Below, piece by piece: positions 1 to 6,273 of a DNA stretch of 64,000 bases (position 1 is the first letter of the stretch; the number at the start of each line of letters is the position of its first letter). The DNA is from Clostridium sp. (GTDB lineage: Bacteria > Bacillota > Clostridia > Lachnospirales > Lachnospiraceae), in NCBI GenBank assembly GCA_018377235.1, contig JAGZZT010000004.1, forward strand, positions 124,001 to 188,000, written 5' to 3'. Under the pieces are notes generated by a model. The model was not told the origin of the DNA and made no database searches. It saw nothing but the letters and a program-made list of their open reading frames with translations. Position numbers and translations under genes: made by a program.

Positions 1-243
1 GGTCAGCCATTCACACTGGAAGGCTGATACAATGTAGTCCTCTGATGAGTAAATGTTCAGCATGCAGGGACGTTTGAGTACCTTCAGACACTCGATCAGG
101 GCCTGTAAGGTGTTGCTCTGTTTCGAGGCATCCCGCTCTCCAGATACTTCCCGGCGATGGACTTTCCCAGCGGCGTCCGAAAATTCCAGACTGCCCCAGT
201 ATTTACTGGGGTTTGCGCCGATCTTAACTGTCACTTCGTACAT
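1..243 (-). CDS. RNase H-like protein, 3' end outside window
   Basis: The reading frame starts with ATG at 243 behind AGGAGGAAAAAC, overlaps the stop of the gene above it by 20 nt, and is still open at base 1, so only the first 81 residues are seen. The pattern of hydrophobic strand, then NTLQALIECLKVLK, then LNIYSSEDYIVSAF resembles the RNase H fold, where the helix NxxxLxAxxxxL precedes the strand holding the second catalytic acid. In that position here the residues are SSEDY rather than SDSxY, so catalysis is not certain. It is the last visible gene of the leftward rep operon. Processing of RNA primers or hybrids during element replication would be a reasonable role, but this is inference from fold and neighbourhood. 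Confidence 0.6.
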   Translation of the reverse strand, partial: MYEVTVKIGANPSKYWGSLEFSDAAGKVHRREVSGERDASKQSNTLQALIECLKVLKRPCMLNIYSSEDYIVSAFQCEWLT

Positions 244-538
244 GTTTTTCCTCCCAGGGGATCAGGATATAGGCATACAAATATGCGCTGTCTGTGCGGT
301 ATCCCGGTTTGGCTGTTTTTCTGGGTGTAAATCCCTGTACCAGTTTCTTGGCCTGCTCCCATAAAGCTATCGTCTTCTTTCCTGTCTTCTTCGGTTTAAC
401 ATAGACATAGGTTCCCTCGTTACAGATGCCAAAGGAATCATGTTCGATCTCTAAATCCAGGCCAGAATCCTGAATCATTCGTTCTGCTTTCTTCCAGTAC
501 GGGGCTTTCTCTTCTTTCGTAAAATTAAATTGCCTCAA
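224..538 (-). CDS. Hypothetical element protein, 104 aa
   Basis: The ATG at 538 lies one base after the end of the rep gene and behind GGAGGGGAATAG, so translation is probably coupled to rep. The protein is small, basic and soluble, with no signal peptide or membrane segment. It has a lysine-rich centre (KPKKTGKKT) and a C-terminal aromatic strand (YLYAYILIPWEEK). I do not recognise a family. Its place between the replication initiator and an RNase H-like gene suggests an accessory replication role, which is inference from position only. Confidence 0.7.
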   Translation of the reverse strand: MRQFNFTKEEKAPYWKKAERMIQDSGLDLEIEHDSFGICNEGTYVYVKPKKTGKKTIALWEQAKKLVQGFTPRKTAKPGYRTDSAYLYAYILIPWEEKHVRSDS

Positions 539-539
539 T

Positions 540-1364
540 CTATTCCCCTCCTCTTGTTTTTTGCCGGGTTTCCTGTATCGTTACTTCTCCTGTTTCCAAA
601 TCCAGCTGATAGCTATCCCGCTTCGTTTCTTTCTGCTGACGGCCATCATGGATCAGCGTATAAGTAAAATACATAAACCCTGTAATCTCGTGATATGCTT
701 CCGCAATGCTGTCTTTATCTACATACCACCCTGGAGGAACTACAATCGTATGACTGATTGCGTTCCTTGCGCTGACGATTTCCTTTTGAGGTTCTGGAAT
801 CACAAGGTTTTTGCTGCTGTTATACCGTCTTCCAGAAAATCCCTCCAGAGTGTTCATGGTCTTTTCAGAGTATTTGATAAAATAATTTGCTAACTTCCGA
901 TACTGTCCACTGTCGTCCATCGGCTTAATCGTAACCCAGCCTTTTGTCCAGAGTTTTTTAAGTATCTGAGGTTCTATCGCATTTAAAGTCATGTGGATAT
1001 GGGCAGCTCCCTTTTTTCCTATTTCGGCTACCCATATGTACTTCGCTGTCTGCCCCTTCTTCTTAAAGGCTTTTCTCAGGCCTCTCAGCAGACAATCCAC
1101 ATCCTTTCTGAGCATTTCTTTTCCCTCTGGACGTTTTTCTTTGTCGTAAGAGTAGGTAATATACAGACTGGATCCGTCATAGTTTGCATTCATGATCCAA
1201 GTCAGCTTTTTCGCAGCCTGCCTGCTGTTGACCTTTTTTTGTGCTTCGCTGGTCTGGTTCTCCTTCGCCCTCCTGCTGCCTTCCTTCTTATCTGCTTTTG
1301 GGCAGTAGTAATAGGTGTATTGTCTGGTTTTCCCAGCCCTGCATATTTCCCTCTTGTACGCCAT
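540..1364 (-). CDS. Rolling-circle replication initiator (HUH endonuclease)
   Basis: The predicted initiator nicks one strand of the element's origin and stays joined to the 5' end through a tyrosine. The metal-binding HUH motif is visible as AHIHMTLN near residue 125, and a nicking-tyrosine helix follows as ANYFIKYSEK about 45 residues later. This layout matches the ORF2/G2P type of Rep protein found in filamentous phages and small replicons. The start was set at the ATG at 1364 (MAYKRE) because GACAGGAGAGAGCAGG precedes it; an upstream in-frame ATG at 1382 has no ribosome binding site. Length is 274 aa. A convergent antisense RNA at 1474-1536 lies in its 5' leader, the usual arrangement for copy control in rolling-circle plasmids. 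Rep identity is well supported; whether the element is phage, plasmid-like or conjugative is open. Confidence 0.8.
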   Translation of the reverse strand: MAYKREICRAGKTRQYTYYYCPKADKKEGSRRAKENQTSEAQKKVNSRQAAKKLTWIMNANYDGSSLYITYSYDKEKRPEGKEMLRKDVDCLLRGLRKAFKKKGQTAKYIWVAEIGKKGAAHIHMTLNAIEPQILKKLWTKGWVTIKPMDDSGQYRKLANYFIKYSEKTMNTLEGFSGRRYNSSKNLVIPEPQKEIVSARNAISHTIVVPPGWYVDKDSIAEAYHEITGFMYFTYTLIHDGRQQKETKRDSYQLDLETGEVTIQETRQKTRGGE

Positions 1365-1390
1365 CCTGCTCTCTCCTGTCATGTCGATAG

Positions 1391-1410
1391 AATAATATAC
1401 TTAACAAGTC
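1391..1410 (+). repeat. Dispersed motif copy 1 (AATATACTTAACAAG)
   Basis: A 15 to 20 bp AT-rich motif, AATAATATACTTAACAAGTC, lies just upstream of rep. Related copies occur at 7191, 8176 and, inverted, 8424. The copy here and the inverted one share AATATACTTAACAAG exactly. The function is unknown; an operator or integrase-arm site is possible. Confidence 0.6.
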
Positions 1411-1413
1411 TTC

Positions 1414-1435
1414 AGGGCGGCTTTCCTGCCGCCGC
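1414..1435. other. GC hairpin in rep leader
   Basis: GGCGGC at 1416-1421 pairs with GCCGCC at 1428-1433 around a 6-nt loop. In the rep transcript (minus strand) it lies about 50 nt before the start codon, so it could act as an attenuator or as part of the replication origin. Neither role can be proven from sequence. Confidence 0.5.
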
Positions 1436-1438
1436 TCA

Positions 1439-1467
1439 TTGACTTTTTATCCCTGGTGTCGTACAAT
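1439..1467 (+). promoter_or_regulatory. Promoter of antisense RNA
   Basis: TTGACT at 1439-1444 and TACAAT at 1462-1467 are separated by exactly 17 bp. The promoter faces away from rep, and a terminator ends the transcript 70 bp later without any reading frame in between. Confidence 0.65.
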
Positions 1468-1473
1468 GAAATC

Positions 1474-1536
1474 GGAATATTTCATTTTATTAACACCCTG
1501 AGTCCGACGCCGTTTGCTCCGGCGCCGGACTTTTTT
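1474..1536 (+). ncRNA. Candidate countertranscribed RNA controlling rep
   Basis: A good promoter is followed within about 70 bp by a strong Rho-independent terminator: GTCCGACGCCG at 1502-1512 pairs with CGGCGCCGGAC at 1520-1530 (one mismatch, 7-nt loop), then six T. The predicted RNA is about 60 nt, has no coding capacity, and is complementary to the mRNA leader that runs leftward into rep. In pT181- and pMV158-type replicons such countertranscribed RNAs limit Rep synthesis by attenuation or translation block. The architecture here is the same. Expression and mechanism are inferred. Confidence 0.6.
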
Positions 1537-1537
1537 A

Positions 1538-1855
1538 CTACTCTTCTCTTTTATCCTTCTGCTGCCTTATTGCAGTTTTGAAACTTCTATGGAAAGATTC
1601 TAAAAACAAAGTAGACATGGCTAGTGCCATTTCAGGTTTTTCTTCTGCTAATTCTACTATGGTTTCTGCGGCAGCCTCTCCAAATGCCGCAATAAAATCT
1701 CTGCATCTTATATTGCCTCCCATCAAAAGCTTCTGTATTTCGACTTGAAGGCTTATATCATTTTTTTCTATCGACTTTACACCGACACAAAATAATATAT
1801 CGCATTCTTCTATTGTCTTCTTTTCGTCTTCTGCCAAAATGAAACCCTTTACCAC
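1538..1855 (-). CDS. Hypothetical element protein, 105 aa
   Basis: The start is GTG at 1855, chosen because AGTAGGAGGAAAAGCAA stands directly upstream. The protein is acidic, helical and soluble. Alternating charged and small residues in the middle (AAFGEAAAETIVELAEEKPEM) and a basic tail (RSFKTAIRQQKDKREE) are the visible features. No family was recognised. It is the gene immediately upstream of rep, separated from it by the leader that contains the antisense RNA. Confidence 0.7.
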   Translation of the reverse strand: MVKGFILAEDEKKTIEECDILFCVGVKSIEKNDISLQVEIQKLLMGGNIRCRDFIAAFGEAAAETIVELAEEKPEMALAMSTLFLESFHRSFKTAIRQQKDKREE

Positions 1856-1940
1856 TTGCTTTTCCTCCTACTCTGGTTTACACTTTTCTTGTGATTGTTT
1901 TTTTCTTAGGGCCTGTCCGGCTGCAACCGGCGGGCCTGTT

Positions 1941-2156
1941 CTACTTCCTGCATAACTGCATCTTCAGCTGTCTTGTCCAACGGATAGCTTCATCCAGCTC
2001 ATGTTTTCGATATGTATGGGGTTCTATCCGTTCCGGATCGTAATCTCCTGCGAACCATCCCTTGCGAAATACTTTCAGCTCAACAGTTCCGATATGTCCT
2101 GAAAGTTCAAAAAAAGCGGTTGGCTGATTCCCTGTTTTCTCCTGTTTTCGCGGCAT
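1941..2156 (-). CDS. Hypothetical element protein, 71 aa
   Basis: The small basic protein starts at ATG 2156, 26 bp after the stop of the cysteine-rich gene. Only a weak ribosome binding site is present, so coupling is likely. The sequence suggests a short beta-rich N-terminal part (TAFFELSGHIGTVELKVF) followed by a helix (KHELDEAIRWTRQLKMQL). It has no membrane segment and no known motif. I do not recognise it. Confidence 0.6.
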   Translation of the reverse strand: MPRKQEKTGNQPTAFFELSGHIGTVELKVFRKGWFAGDYDPERIEPHTYRKHELDEAIRWTRQLKMQLCRK

Positions 2157-2182
2157 CGTGGAGTTGATGTCCAGAGCCAGGT

Positions 2183-2353
2183 CTAACAGCTCGTGGATTT
2201 TATCCCTTCTTCTTTTTTTCTGCCTTCTTTTCGATTCTTCTTTTCATGATTTCTCCTTTCAAAGTCTTTACACGGGTACATCCGGCTGGCTTCCATGCAC
2301 CAGAACCAGCCACGGCAGTCCCGACAGGTTGCGTCTTCTATCCGCTTCCCCAT
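2183..2353 (-). CDS. Small cysteine-rich element protein
   Basis: Translation probably starts at ATG 2353, which overlaps the stop of the SPFH gene as TAATG. The 56-residue product has CRDC near the N terminus and two further cysteines (WFWC, YPC) within 20 residues, a spacing that could bind one zinc ion. The C-terminal half is highly basic (RKEGRKKEEG) and ends in cysteine. Small zinc-ribbon-like proteins of this kind are common in phages and mobile elements, usually with unknown function. DNA or RNA binding is a guess. Confidence 0.6.
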   Translation of the reverse strand: MGKRIEDATCRDCRGWFWCMEASRMYPCKDFERRNHEKKNRKEGRKKEEGIKSTSC

Positions 2354-3243
2354 TATTTTGTTACTACAGCTTCGGCCCCCTGAACGGTTACCCATCCATG
2401 TTTTAATCTAGCCTCTGCCTCTTTCATCTGGATCAACTCTGGTGTAATAGACTGATTTAACAGCTGGTTTGCTTCTGCCTCTGCCTGTGCTTTAATCTTG
2501 GTCTGCTCCGCCTCTGCTTCCGCATTAATTCTTTTTACCTCTGCTTCCGCCTGAGCCTGAGCCTTATTAGCTTCTCCCTGGGCAACTGCCGTCTGCTTGT
2601 CCAGTTCTGCTTTCTCTGCGTCCTGTTTCGCCTGTTCCTTTGCCTGAATCTTCGCCTGAAGCATCTCGTCCAGCTGAACGTCGATGATCAGCGCAGAAGA
2701 AACATGGATTCCATATTCATCATTCAGCTTCCCGTCCAGATACTCTGTGACCGCTTTACTTACCTCTGCCCGCTTATCGCTGTAAATGTCCATTACGGAA
2801 AACTGTGGCGTCACTTCTTTTATGTAGGCTACAATGGAATTCTGCACCCTGCTGTCTACAATAGCTTCCCCATCCATACCATTAAACCTTGCATAGAGGT
2901 CTGTCACTCGCTCCGGAATAAAGTTGTAATTGACTGTCAGATTCATTTTTACCATTCCGCCATCCGCCGGAGCATCCACATGCCAGTCTGCGTGTTCCTT
3001 TTCGTTATAATCTTCTGGGTTGTTACTCAGAACCAGCTGCTGCTGTGAAATGGGGTAGTTTTTTACCCGTGTAAGAGGGCCTACAAAATGCCATCCAGAA
3101 TCCAGGGTTCCCTCTACTCCGTTCTTCGCAGTCCAGACAACTCCGACCTCTCCCTGCCCTACATGCTCGATTGATTTAACGGTATATACGCCTCCTGCTA
3201 CTGCTACAGCTGCTACTAAACCTACGACCAGTCCCTTATTCAT
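2353..3243 (-). CDS. SPFH/prohibitin-like membrane protein
   Basis: The 296-residue protein begins with a membrane anchor (GLVVGLVAAVAVAGGVYTV, residues about 4-22). A band-7/SPFH domain follows (GQGEVGVVWTAKNG, then GWHFVGPLTRVKNYPISQQ, through about residue 190). The C-terminal part is a long charged coiled coil rich in Ala, Glu, Gln and Lys (AQAEAEVKRINAEAEAEQ) ending near residue 285. ATG 3243 has GGAGGAAAAGGAAA in front and overlaps the stop of the upstream small membrane gene. SPFH proteins form membrane-associated rings that organise membranes or proteases. An SPFH protein inside a rep-bearing element is unusual; it might protect the host membrane, recruit the two small membrane proteins next door, or modulate host FtsH-like proteases. 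Family assignment is firm and role is unknown. Confidence 0.85.
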   Translation of the reverse strand: MNKGLVVGLVAAVAVAGGVYTVKSIEHVGQGEVGVVWTAKNGVEGTLDSGWHFVGPLTRVKNYPISQQQLVLSNNPEDYNEKEHADWHVDAPADGGMVKMNLTVNYNFIPERVTDLYARFNGMDGEAIVDSRVQNSIVAYIKEVTPQFSVMDIYSDKRAEVSKAVTEYLDGKLNDEYGIHVSSALIIDVQLDEMLQAKIQAKEQAKQDAEKAELDKQTAVAQGEANKAQAQAEAEVKRINAEAEAEQTKIKAQAEAEANQLLNQSITPELIQMKEAEARLKHGWVTVQGAEAVVTK

Positions 3244-3373
3244 TTTCCTTTTCCTCCTGATTGAATTTTCTTTCGTTTCGCCTGATGGATAAAAATATCT
3301 TGCTGGCAGCCCAGACAACTCCAAGCGCTGCCACTGCAATCACCAACATGCTAATTAAAAAAATCAGCCACAT
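3236..3373 (-). CDS. Small membrane protein, 45 aa
   Basis: ATG 3373 follows a near-perfect ribosome binding site (GGAGGTGACAAGG). The product is one hydrophobic helix (WLIFLISMLVIAVAALGVVW, residues 2-21) with a basic, then acidic, cytoplasmic tail. Its stop overlaps the ATG of the SPFH gene, so the two are translationally coupled. Single-helix proteins of this size occur as filamentous-phage coat proteins, holins and small regulators; nothing in the sequence separates these options. Confidence 0.7.
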   Translation of the reverse strand: MWLIFLISMLVIAVAALGVVWAASKIFLSIRRNERKFNQEEKENE

Positions 3374-3388
3374 CCTTGTCACCTCCTG

Positions 3389-3550
3389 TCACAGCCATCC
3401 AACCACGTGCAAGATGGCCAGGAAGGCACCGAAGAACCCTGCCGCTAAAATTTCTGTGAACAACAGTGCCTTATTTAAAAACTCTACCTCATCTTTTAAC
3501 TCTGTATTTTTTCTACGCTCTGTCTGAAGCGGATGCTCTACTCTTCTCAT
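3389..3550 (-). CDS. Small C-tail-anchored membrane protein, 53 aa
   Basis: ATG 3550 overlaps the stop of the 97-residue gene as ATGA and has GGAGGAAA upstream. The first 27 residues are hydrophilic and charged. The rest is a membrane helix (LLFTEILAAGFFGAFLAILH) ending two residues before the C terminus. It is the first of three adjacent membrane-protein genes in this operon (two small ones, then SPFH). No family was recognised. Confidence 0.65.
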   Translation of the reverse strand: MRRVEHPLQTERRKNTELKDEVEFLNKALLFTEILAAGFFGAFLAILHVVGWL

Positions 3551-3840
3551 TTTCCTCCACACACCTTTCTACAGATTTCCTCACTTATCTCGCCCGAGCT
3601 GGTTAATATCAGATACATAGCCCTTGCTCCTTCGTACCGAACCAGGGCCCGGACGAACAGCGGGGCGGTTGACTTATCGGCCCTCCACTCGGCGTGGAGC
3701 TGGTCTTTTTCCGCTTTCAGCGATTTCAGATACCGTTCTGCTCGCTCCAGGTTGGCTCCGGTGATATATGGCTCCTGTTTCTGAATAGCTGGAGCCAGAA
3801 CTGGGAAAAAGCGCTTTTTCACAAAAAAATTCTTTAACAT
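3547..3840 (-). CDS. Hypothetical element protein, 97 aa
   Basis: The gene starts at ATG 3840 with GGAGGAAG upstream, 9 bp after the DNA-binding gene. The N terminus is basic and aromatic (LKNFFVKKRFFPVL), followed by a helical segment (LERAERYLKSLKAEKDQLHAEW) and a globular remainder. It has no signal peptide and no recognisable domain. Its stop overlaps the start of the 53-residue membrane gene, so it belongs to the same leftward operon. Confidence 0.65.
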   Translation of the reverse strand: MLKNFFVKKRFFPVLAPAIQKQEPYITGANLERAERYLKSLKAEKDQLHAEWRADKSTAPLFVRALVRYEGARAMYLILTSSGEISEEICRKVCGGK

Positions 3841-3849
3841 CTCTTCCTC

Positions 3850-4062
3850 CTACATATCCTTTTCTGCATCCCGGAGCATACCTTGAATTTCCAGAATATA
3901 CGCGCTTTTTGTTGAGTAAGGATCTGCCCGGATTCTCCTCATGGTCGGCAGCGAGATTCCTAGTCTCTTTGCCAGGTCTGCATCCGTCCAGTTCTTCAGA
4001 ATCTTCAAGGATTCCAGTGTGATACGGAATCGATCTGCATTTCTTTCCTGTCTTGACTTCAC
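3850..4062 (-). CDS. Small helix-turn-helix protein
   Basis: The protein is 70 residues with GTG start 4062 behind GGGAGGTGTAAGCA. The core (LKNWTDADLAKRLGISLPTMRRIRADP) is a Cro/XRE-type helix-turn-helix, with the recognition helix at about residues 38-48. It is the first gene of the leftward operon leading to rep, so it may regulate that operon or act as an excision or replication cofactor. Only the DNA-binding fold is supported by sequence. Confidence 0.7.
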   Translation of the reverse strand: MKSRQERNADRFRITLESLKILKNWTDADLAKRLGISLPTMRRIRADPYSTKSAYILEIQGMLRDAEKDM

Positions 4063-4154
4063 TGCTTACACCTCCCTATTTCGGCAACTTTTCGATTTTT
4101 ACTACAGAAAATTGTCCAACTACATCTAATTCTCTCGAATTGCTTCGCACTGGC

Positions 4155-4199
4155 CGCTTTAATTATTTCAATAATTGCATTAATGAAATAATTAAAGCG
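4155..4199. repeat. 16-bp perfect inverted repeat
   Basis: CGCTTTAATTATTTCA at 4155-4170 is exactly repeated in reverse complement at 4184-4199 with a 13-bp spacer. A further related half (ATTATTGAAATTATTGA) follows at 4201-4218. The region is unusually AT-rich for the element. It lies upstream of the leftward operon, so it may be an operator, origin or packaging structure. A rightward frame through it (ending at 4361) has no plausible start codon and is not called as a gene. Confidence 0.6.
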
Positions 4200-4365
4200 A
4201 TTATTGAAATTATTGATCCCGATGAAGCAGACAAACTCATCAAACTCATTGAACTTTTAATTGAACAATGGTACATAAATCGCTATCACCAAGAGCAACT
4301 CTACTCTGATATAATCAGTATTGATGTAACAAAACGTAAAGAGAGAAAGAAAAATGAGTAGGAAA

Positions 4366-4551
4366 CTACTCTTTTTTCTCTTTAAACGGATCATATTCTG
4401 CTAAAAGTTTCCCATTCAAATCCCAATATTGAAGCACTTCTCGGCACATATCATCCTCTGTCCCTGAGCCGCGTAATGCTTTCGTCCTTATGACTTGAAT
4501 GACCTTAGCTTCATCTGTCCCTCTCGGTTGAACTGTCTTATTTCCTTCCAT
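4366..4551 (-). CDS. Hypothetical element protein, 61 aa
   Basis: The start is ATG 4551 after GGGAGGTGAGAGAA; the in-frame GTG at 4560 overlaps the ribosome binding site and is rejected. The small protein carries a compact conserved-looking core (GTDEAKVIQVIRTKALRGSG) followed by EDDMCREVLQYWDLNGKLLAEYDP. Proteins of this appearance are common near regulators in clostridial elements, but no function is known to me. Confidence 0.65.
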   Translation of the reverse strand: MEGNKTVQPRGTDEAKVIQVIRTKALRGSGTEDDMCREVLQYWDLNGKLLAEYDPFKEKKE

Positions 4552-4651
4552 TTCTCTCACCTCCCTACCGCTTGATTTATCCCCTTCCCTGCTATATACT
4601 CCTTTTACAGGTTCCCGCCAGGGCCAAGTATGTAGAAAGGAATTTTAAAGT

Positions 4652-4825
4652 ATGGACAAAAAATATATTTCTGGTGGAACATTTCGTCTTTGTCCTTTTT
4701 CTAAGGAAAATACGATAATCACATTTTCAGAATAGGGAAAGACTTTTGATCGTTCCCAATGCCCTTATCATTCTGAATGCACGGATGAATCTTGTCCTCT
4801 TTGTAACTATCTCAAGAATCGCTAA
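4652..4825 (+). pseudogene. Small cysteine-rich gene broken by an amber codon
   Basis: ATG 4652 has AAAGGAATTTTAAAGT upstream, and the frame reads 27 codons to TAG at 4733-4735. It then continues uninterrupted for 29 more codons to TAA at 4823, the second part holding CPYHSECTDESCPLC, a plausible zinc-binding cluster. Together the two halves make a sensible 57-residue protein with one premature stop (one base from TCG, Ser). Other genes nearby use TAG as a normal stop, so general recoding is unlikely and a nonsense mutation is the simplest reading. The 3' end overlaps the convergent gene by 14 nt. Confidence 0.5.
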
Positions 4826-5081
4826 CTGTTGGAGTTTCTTCGGAAACTCCATACTGCATTGGCATTCGCTTTACGATAAAATATCCATAACCTTTATCGT
4901 ATTCGATAGTGACTCTCTGGCTTTGCCCTGTTCCAAATCCAGCCATGTCACTAGTTAAGTCTTTGATATCTTCTTCTTTTCCAATCAGGAAATCCACACT
5001 GGGAAGTTCTCCTGATTCTAACGCTTTCCTGTCATTCTCCATGCCATAGTGCTGGTAGATCTCCATTGTGCTTTTTTCCAC
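4812..5081 (-). CDS. Hypothetical element protein, 89 aa
   Basis: GTG 5081 stands 8 nt after AAGGAGG and is preferred to the GTG at 5090, which overlaps that site. The product is acidic, with a helical N-terminal half (MEIYQHYGMENDRKALESGE) and a beta-like C-terminal half (RVTIEYDKGYGYFIVKRMPM). No family was recognised. It is the leftward gene that converges on the broken cysteine-rich gene and lies just downstream of a regulator remnant. Confidence 0.6.
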   Translation of the reverse strand: MEKSTMEIYQHYGMENDRKALESGELPSVDFLIGKEEDIKDLTSDMAGFGTGQSQRVTIEYDKGYGYFIVKRMPMQYGVSEETPTVSDS

Positions 5082-5094
5082 CTCTCTCACCTCC

Positions 5095-5154
5095 TTACTT
5101 CAGCAGCTCCTCGATAGTCACTCCCAGATAATCAGCTACCTTCTGAACCCTTAT
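5095..5154 (-). pseudogene. C-terminal remnant of an XRE regulator
   Basis: The leftward frame ending at TAA 5095 encodes VQKVADYLGVTIEELLK, the typical last helix of a Cro/C1-type helix-turn-helix domain. Upstream of about 5155 the similarity stops and the sequence turns into the AT-rich leader of the rightward 117-residue gene. It looks like the end of a regulator truncated by rearrangement. Confidence 0.5.
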
Positions 5155-5249
5155 ATTTGTTTTGCAATTCTTTACTTGACACAAGAAAAATATTTCAATA
5201 TACTATTTCTGCATCCAATTATTTTTCAAAACATCAGAAAGGAATTGCT

Positions 5250-5603
5250 ATGGATAAAAAATCTTTACTTTCTTTTATTCACTATGTTGGTAACTCTTCA
5301 GTTCAAGGAAAAAATTTTTCTATAGAGTCTAAAAATAATTCTTTAATACTTATTACTGCTGCTGGTCAAATTACTGGCACTTTTTTATTGGAATCCAACT
5401 CTTCAGATTCCAAAGAGCAAATGACCGATAATTTTTTTATCGGTGCAGGCCACGCATACACAGAAAATACTAAAGAACAGTCTTTTATTTTACTTAAAGA
5501 TGCTATTTTAAGAACCTCTACTGAAAAATTCACTTATAGCTATCTTTATGTATTTACGGATGATATCATCGCTGTCACCATCGCTAATTTGGATATGAAT
5601 TAA
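5250..5603 (+). CDS. Hypothetical protein, 117 aa, AT-rich
   Basis: ATG 5250 has AGAAAGGAATTGCT upstream and is the first good start; longer frames in this phase have no ribosome binding site. The protein is soluble and serine/asparagine-rich (SIESKNNSLILITAAGQITG). Beta strands predominate, and a conserved-looking end (YSYLYVFTDDIIAVTIANLD) follows. Codon use is markedly more AT-rich than that of the leftward operon, which suggests separate acquisition. It has its own terminator. No family was recognised. Confidence 0.6.
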   Translation: MDKKSLLSFIHYVGNSSVQGKNFSIESKNNSLILITAAGQITGTFLLESNSSDSKEQMTDNFFIGAGHAYTENTKEQSFILLKDAILRTSTEKFTYSYLYVFTDDIIAVTIANLDMN

Positions 5604-5612
5604 AGGCTTATA

Positions 5613-5650
5613 GCAAGGCCCTTTCTTAAGAGAGCGGCCTTGCCTCTTCT
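5613..5650 (+). terminator. Rho-independent terminator
   Basis: GCAAGGCC at 5613-5620 pairs perfectly with GGCCTTGC at 5636-5643, followed by a T-rich tract. It ends the 117-residue gene. Confidence 0.75.
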
Positions 5651-5667
5651 TTCTCTCCACTCTACTA

Positions 5668-5907
5668 TCACGCTCCTTTTTCATCAGAAACGCTTTTCAT
5701 CAAATATTCCATTGTGACTCCAAACAATGAAGCCATTTGCATAAGCTTTGTACTAGGAATATCGGTTTCCTCATTAAGCCAGTTATAATAAGTTTTAACT
5801 GAAATCCTCAGTTTCTTTGCCAATTCTTCTTTGGTCAATCTGCTTCTAGCTCGCTCAGCTTCAATATTAACTCTCGTTGTATCACCTCCCTGCTTCAGTA
5901 GCTCCAT
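5668..5907 (-). CDS. XRE-family helix-turn-helix regulator
   Basis: The 79-residue protein contains a complete Cro/C1 domain: SRLTKEELAKKLRISVKTYYNWLNEE, followed by LMQMASLFGVTMEYLM. Start ATG 5907 is used here; a strong AGGGAGGTGATAC inside the frame at about 5880 hints that translation could also begin further in, but no ATG, GTG or TTG lies at the right distance. It follows the Cro-like gene in the leftward early operon of the switch region. It probably regulates element genes. Confidence 0.75.
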   Translation of the reverse strand: MELLKQGGDTTRVNIEAERARSRLTKEELAKKLRISVKTYYNWLNEETDIPSTKLMQMASLFGVTMEYLMKSVSDEKGA

Positions 5908-5943
5908 GTGATATCTGTTTTGTTAAGGTATCTTTAAAAGTTA

Positions 5944-6141
5944 CTATTTGGCAAAAAAAATTGCTACTGGATCTTCGATATGTAATTCATCAATCATGAT
6001 CTGTATTTCATCACTCCCAAATACGCCATTTTTCATTTTTTCATAAAAAGTCTTTGGTGTAATACCAATTTTGGCCGCAATCGCAGACTGAGTATACCCA
6101 TTCTTTGCAATGAGCCCTCGAAGTTCATCTGTACGAATCAC
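5944..6141 (-). CDS. Cro-like regulator (DUF739 type)
   Basis: The 65-residue protein has a helix-turn-helix (GYTQSAIAAKIGITPKTFYEKM) and a short C-terminal tail, as in DUF739 phage proteins. Start GTG 6141 was chosen because it lies 6 nt after AAAGGAGGTGAAAACA; the GTG at 6150 is inside the ribosome binding site. It is the first leftward gene of the switch, divergent from the S24 repressor, which is the position of Cro. The TTGACA/TAAGAT promoter upstream overlaps GTAACTT operators. Confidence 0.8.
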   Translation of the reverse strand: MIRTDELRGLIAKNGYTQSAIAAKIGITPKTFYEKMKNGVFGSDEIQIMIDELHIEDPVAIFFAK

Positions 6142-6157
6142 TGTTTTCACCTCCTTT

Positions 6158-6254
6158 GTAACTTTATAAGTTACTATTATCTTATCACATTTTCGTAACT
6201 TGTCAAGATATTTTTTATTGCTTTTATAACATTTTTGTGCTACTATTAAGTTAC
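6158..6254. promoter_or_regulatory. Divergent switch promoters and operators
   Basis: Leftward promoter: TTGACA (reverse of 6201-6206), 16-bp spacer, TAAGAT (6179-6184). Rightward promoter: TTGCTT at 6218-6223, 17-bp spacer, TACTAT at 6241-6246. A palindrome GTAACTTTATAAGTTAC lies at 6158-6174, with further half-sites GTAACTT at 6195-6201 and AAGTTAC at 6248-6254. These half-sites cover the leftward -35 region and leader and the rightward transcription start. The arrangement is that of a phage C1/Cro switch. Confidence 0.7.
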
Positions 6255-6273
6255 TATGAGAGGAGGGATTGCA

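Noticed and set aside
4053..4361. Rightward 102-residue reading frame across the inverted repeat
   Set aside because: It begins at a TTG inside the start region of the leftward helix-turn-helix gene, has no ribosome binding site and no internal start codon; the second half looks protein-like, but only a remnant could be argued.
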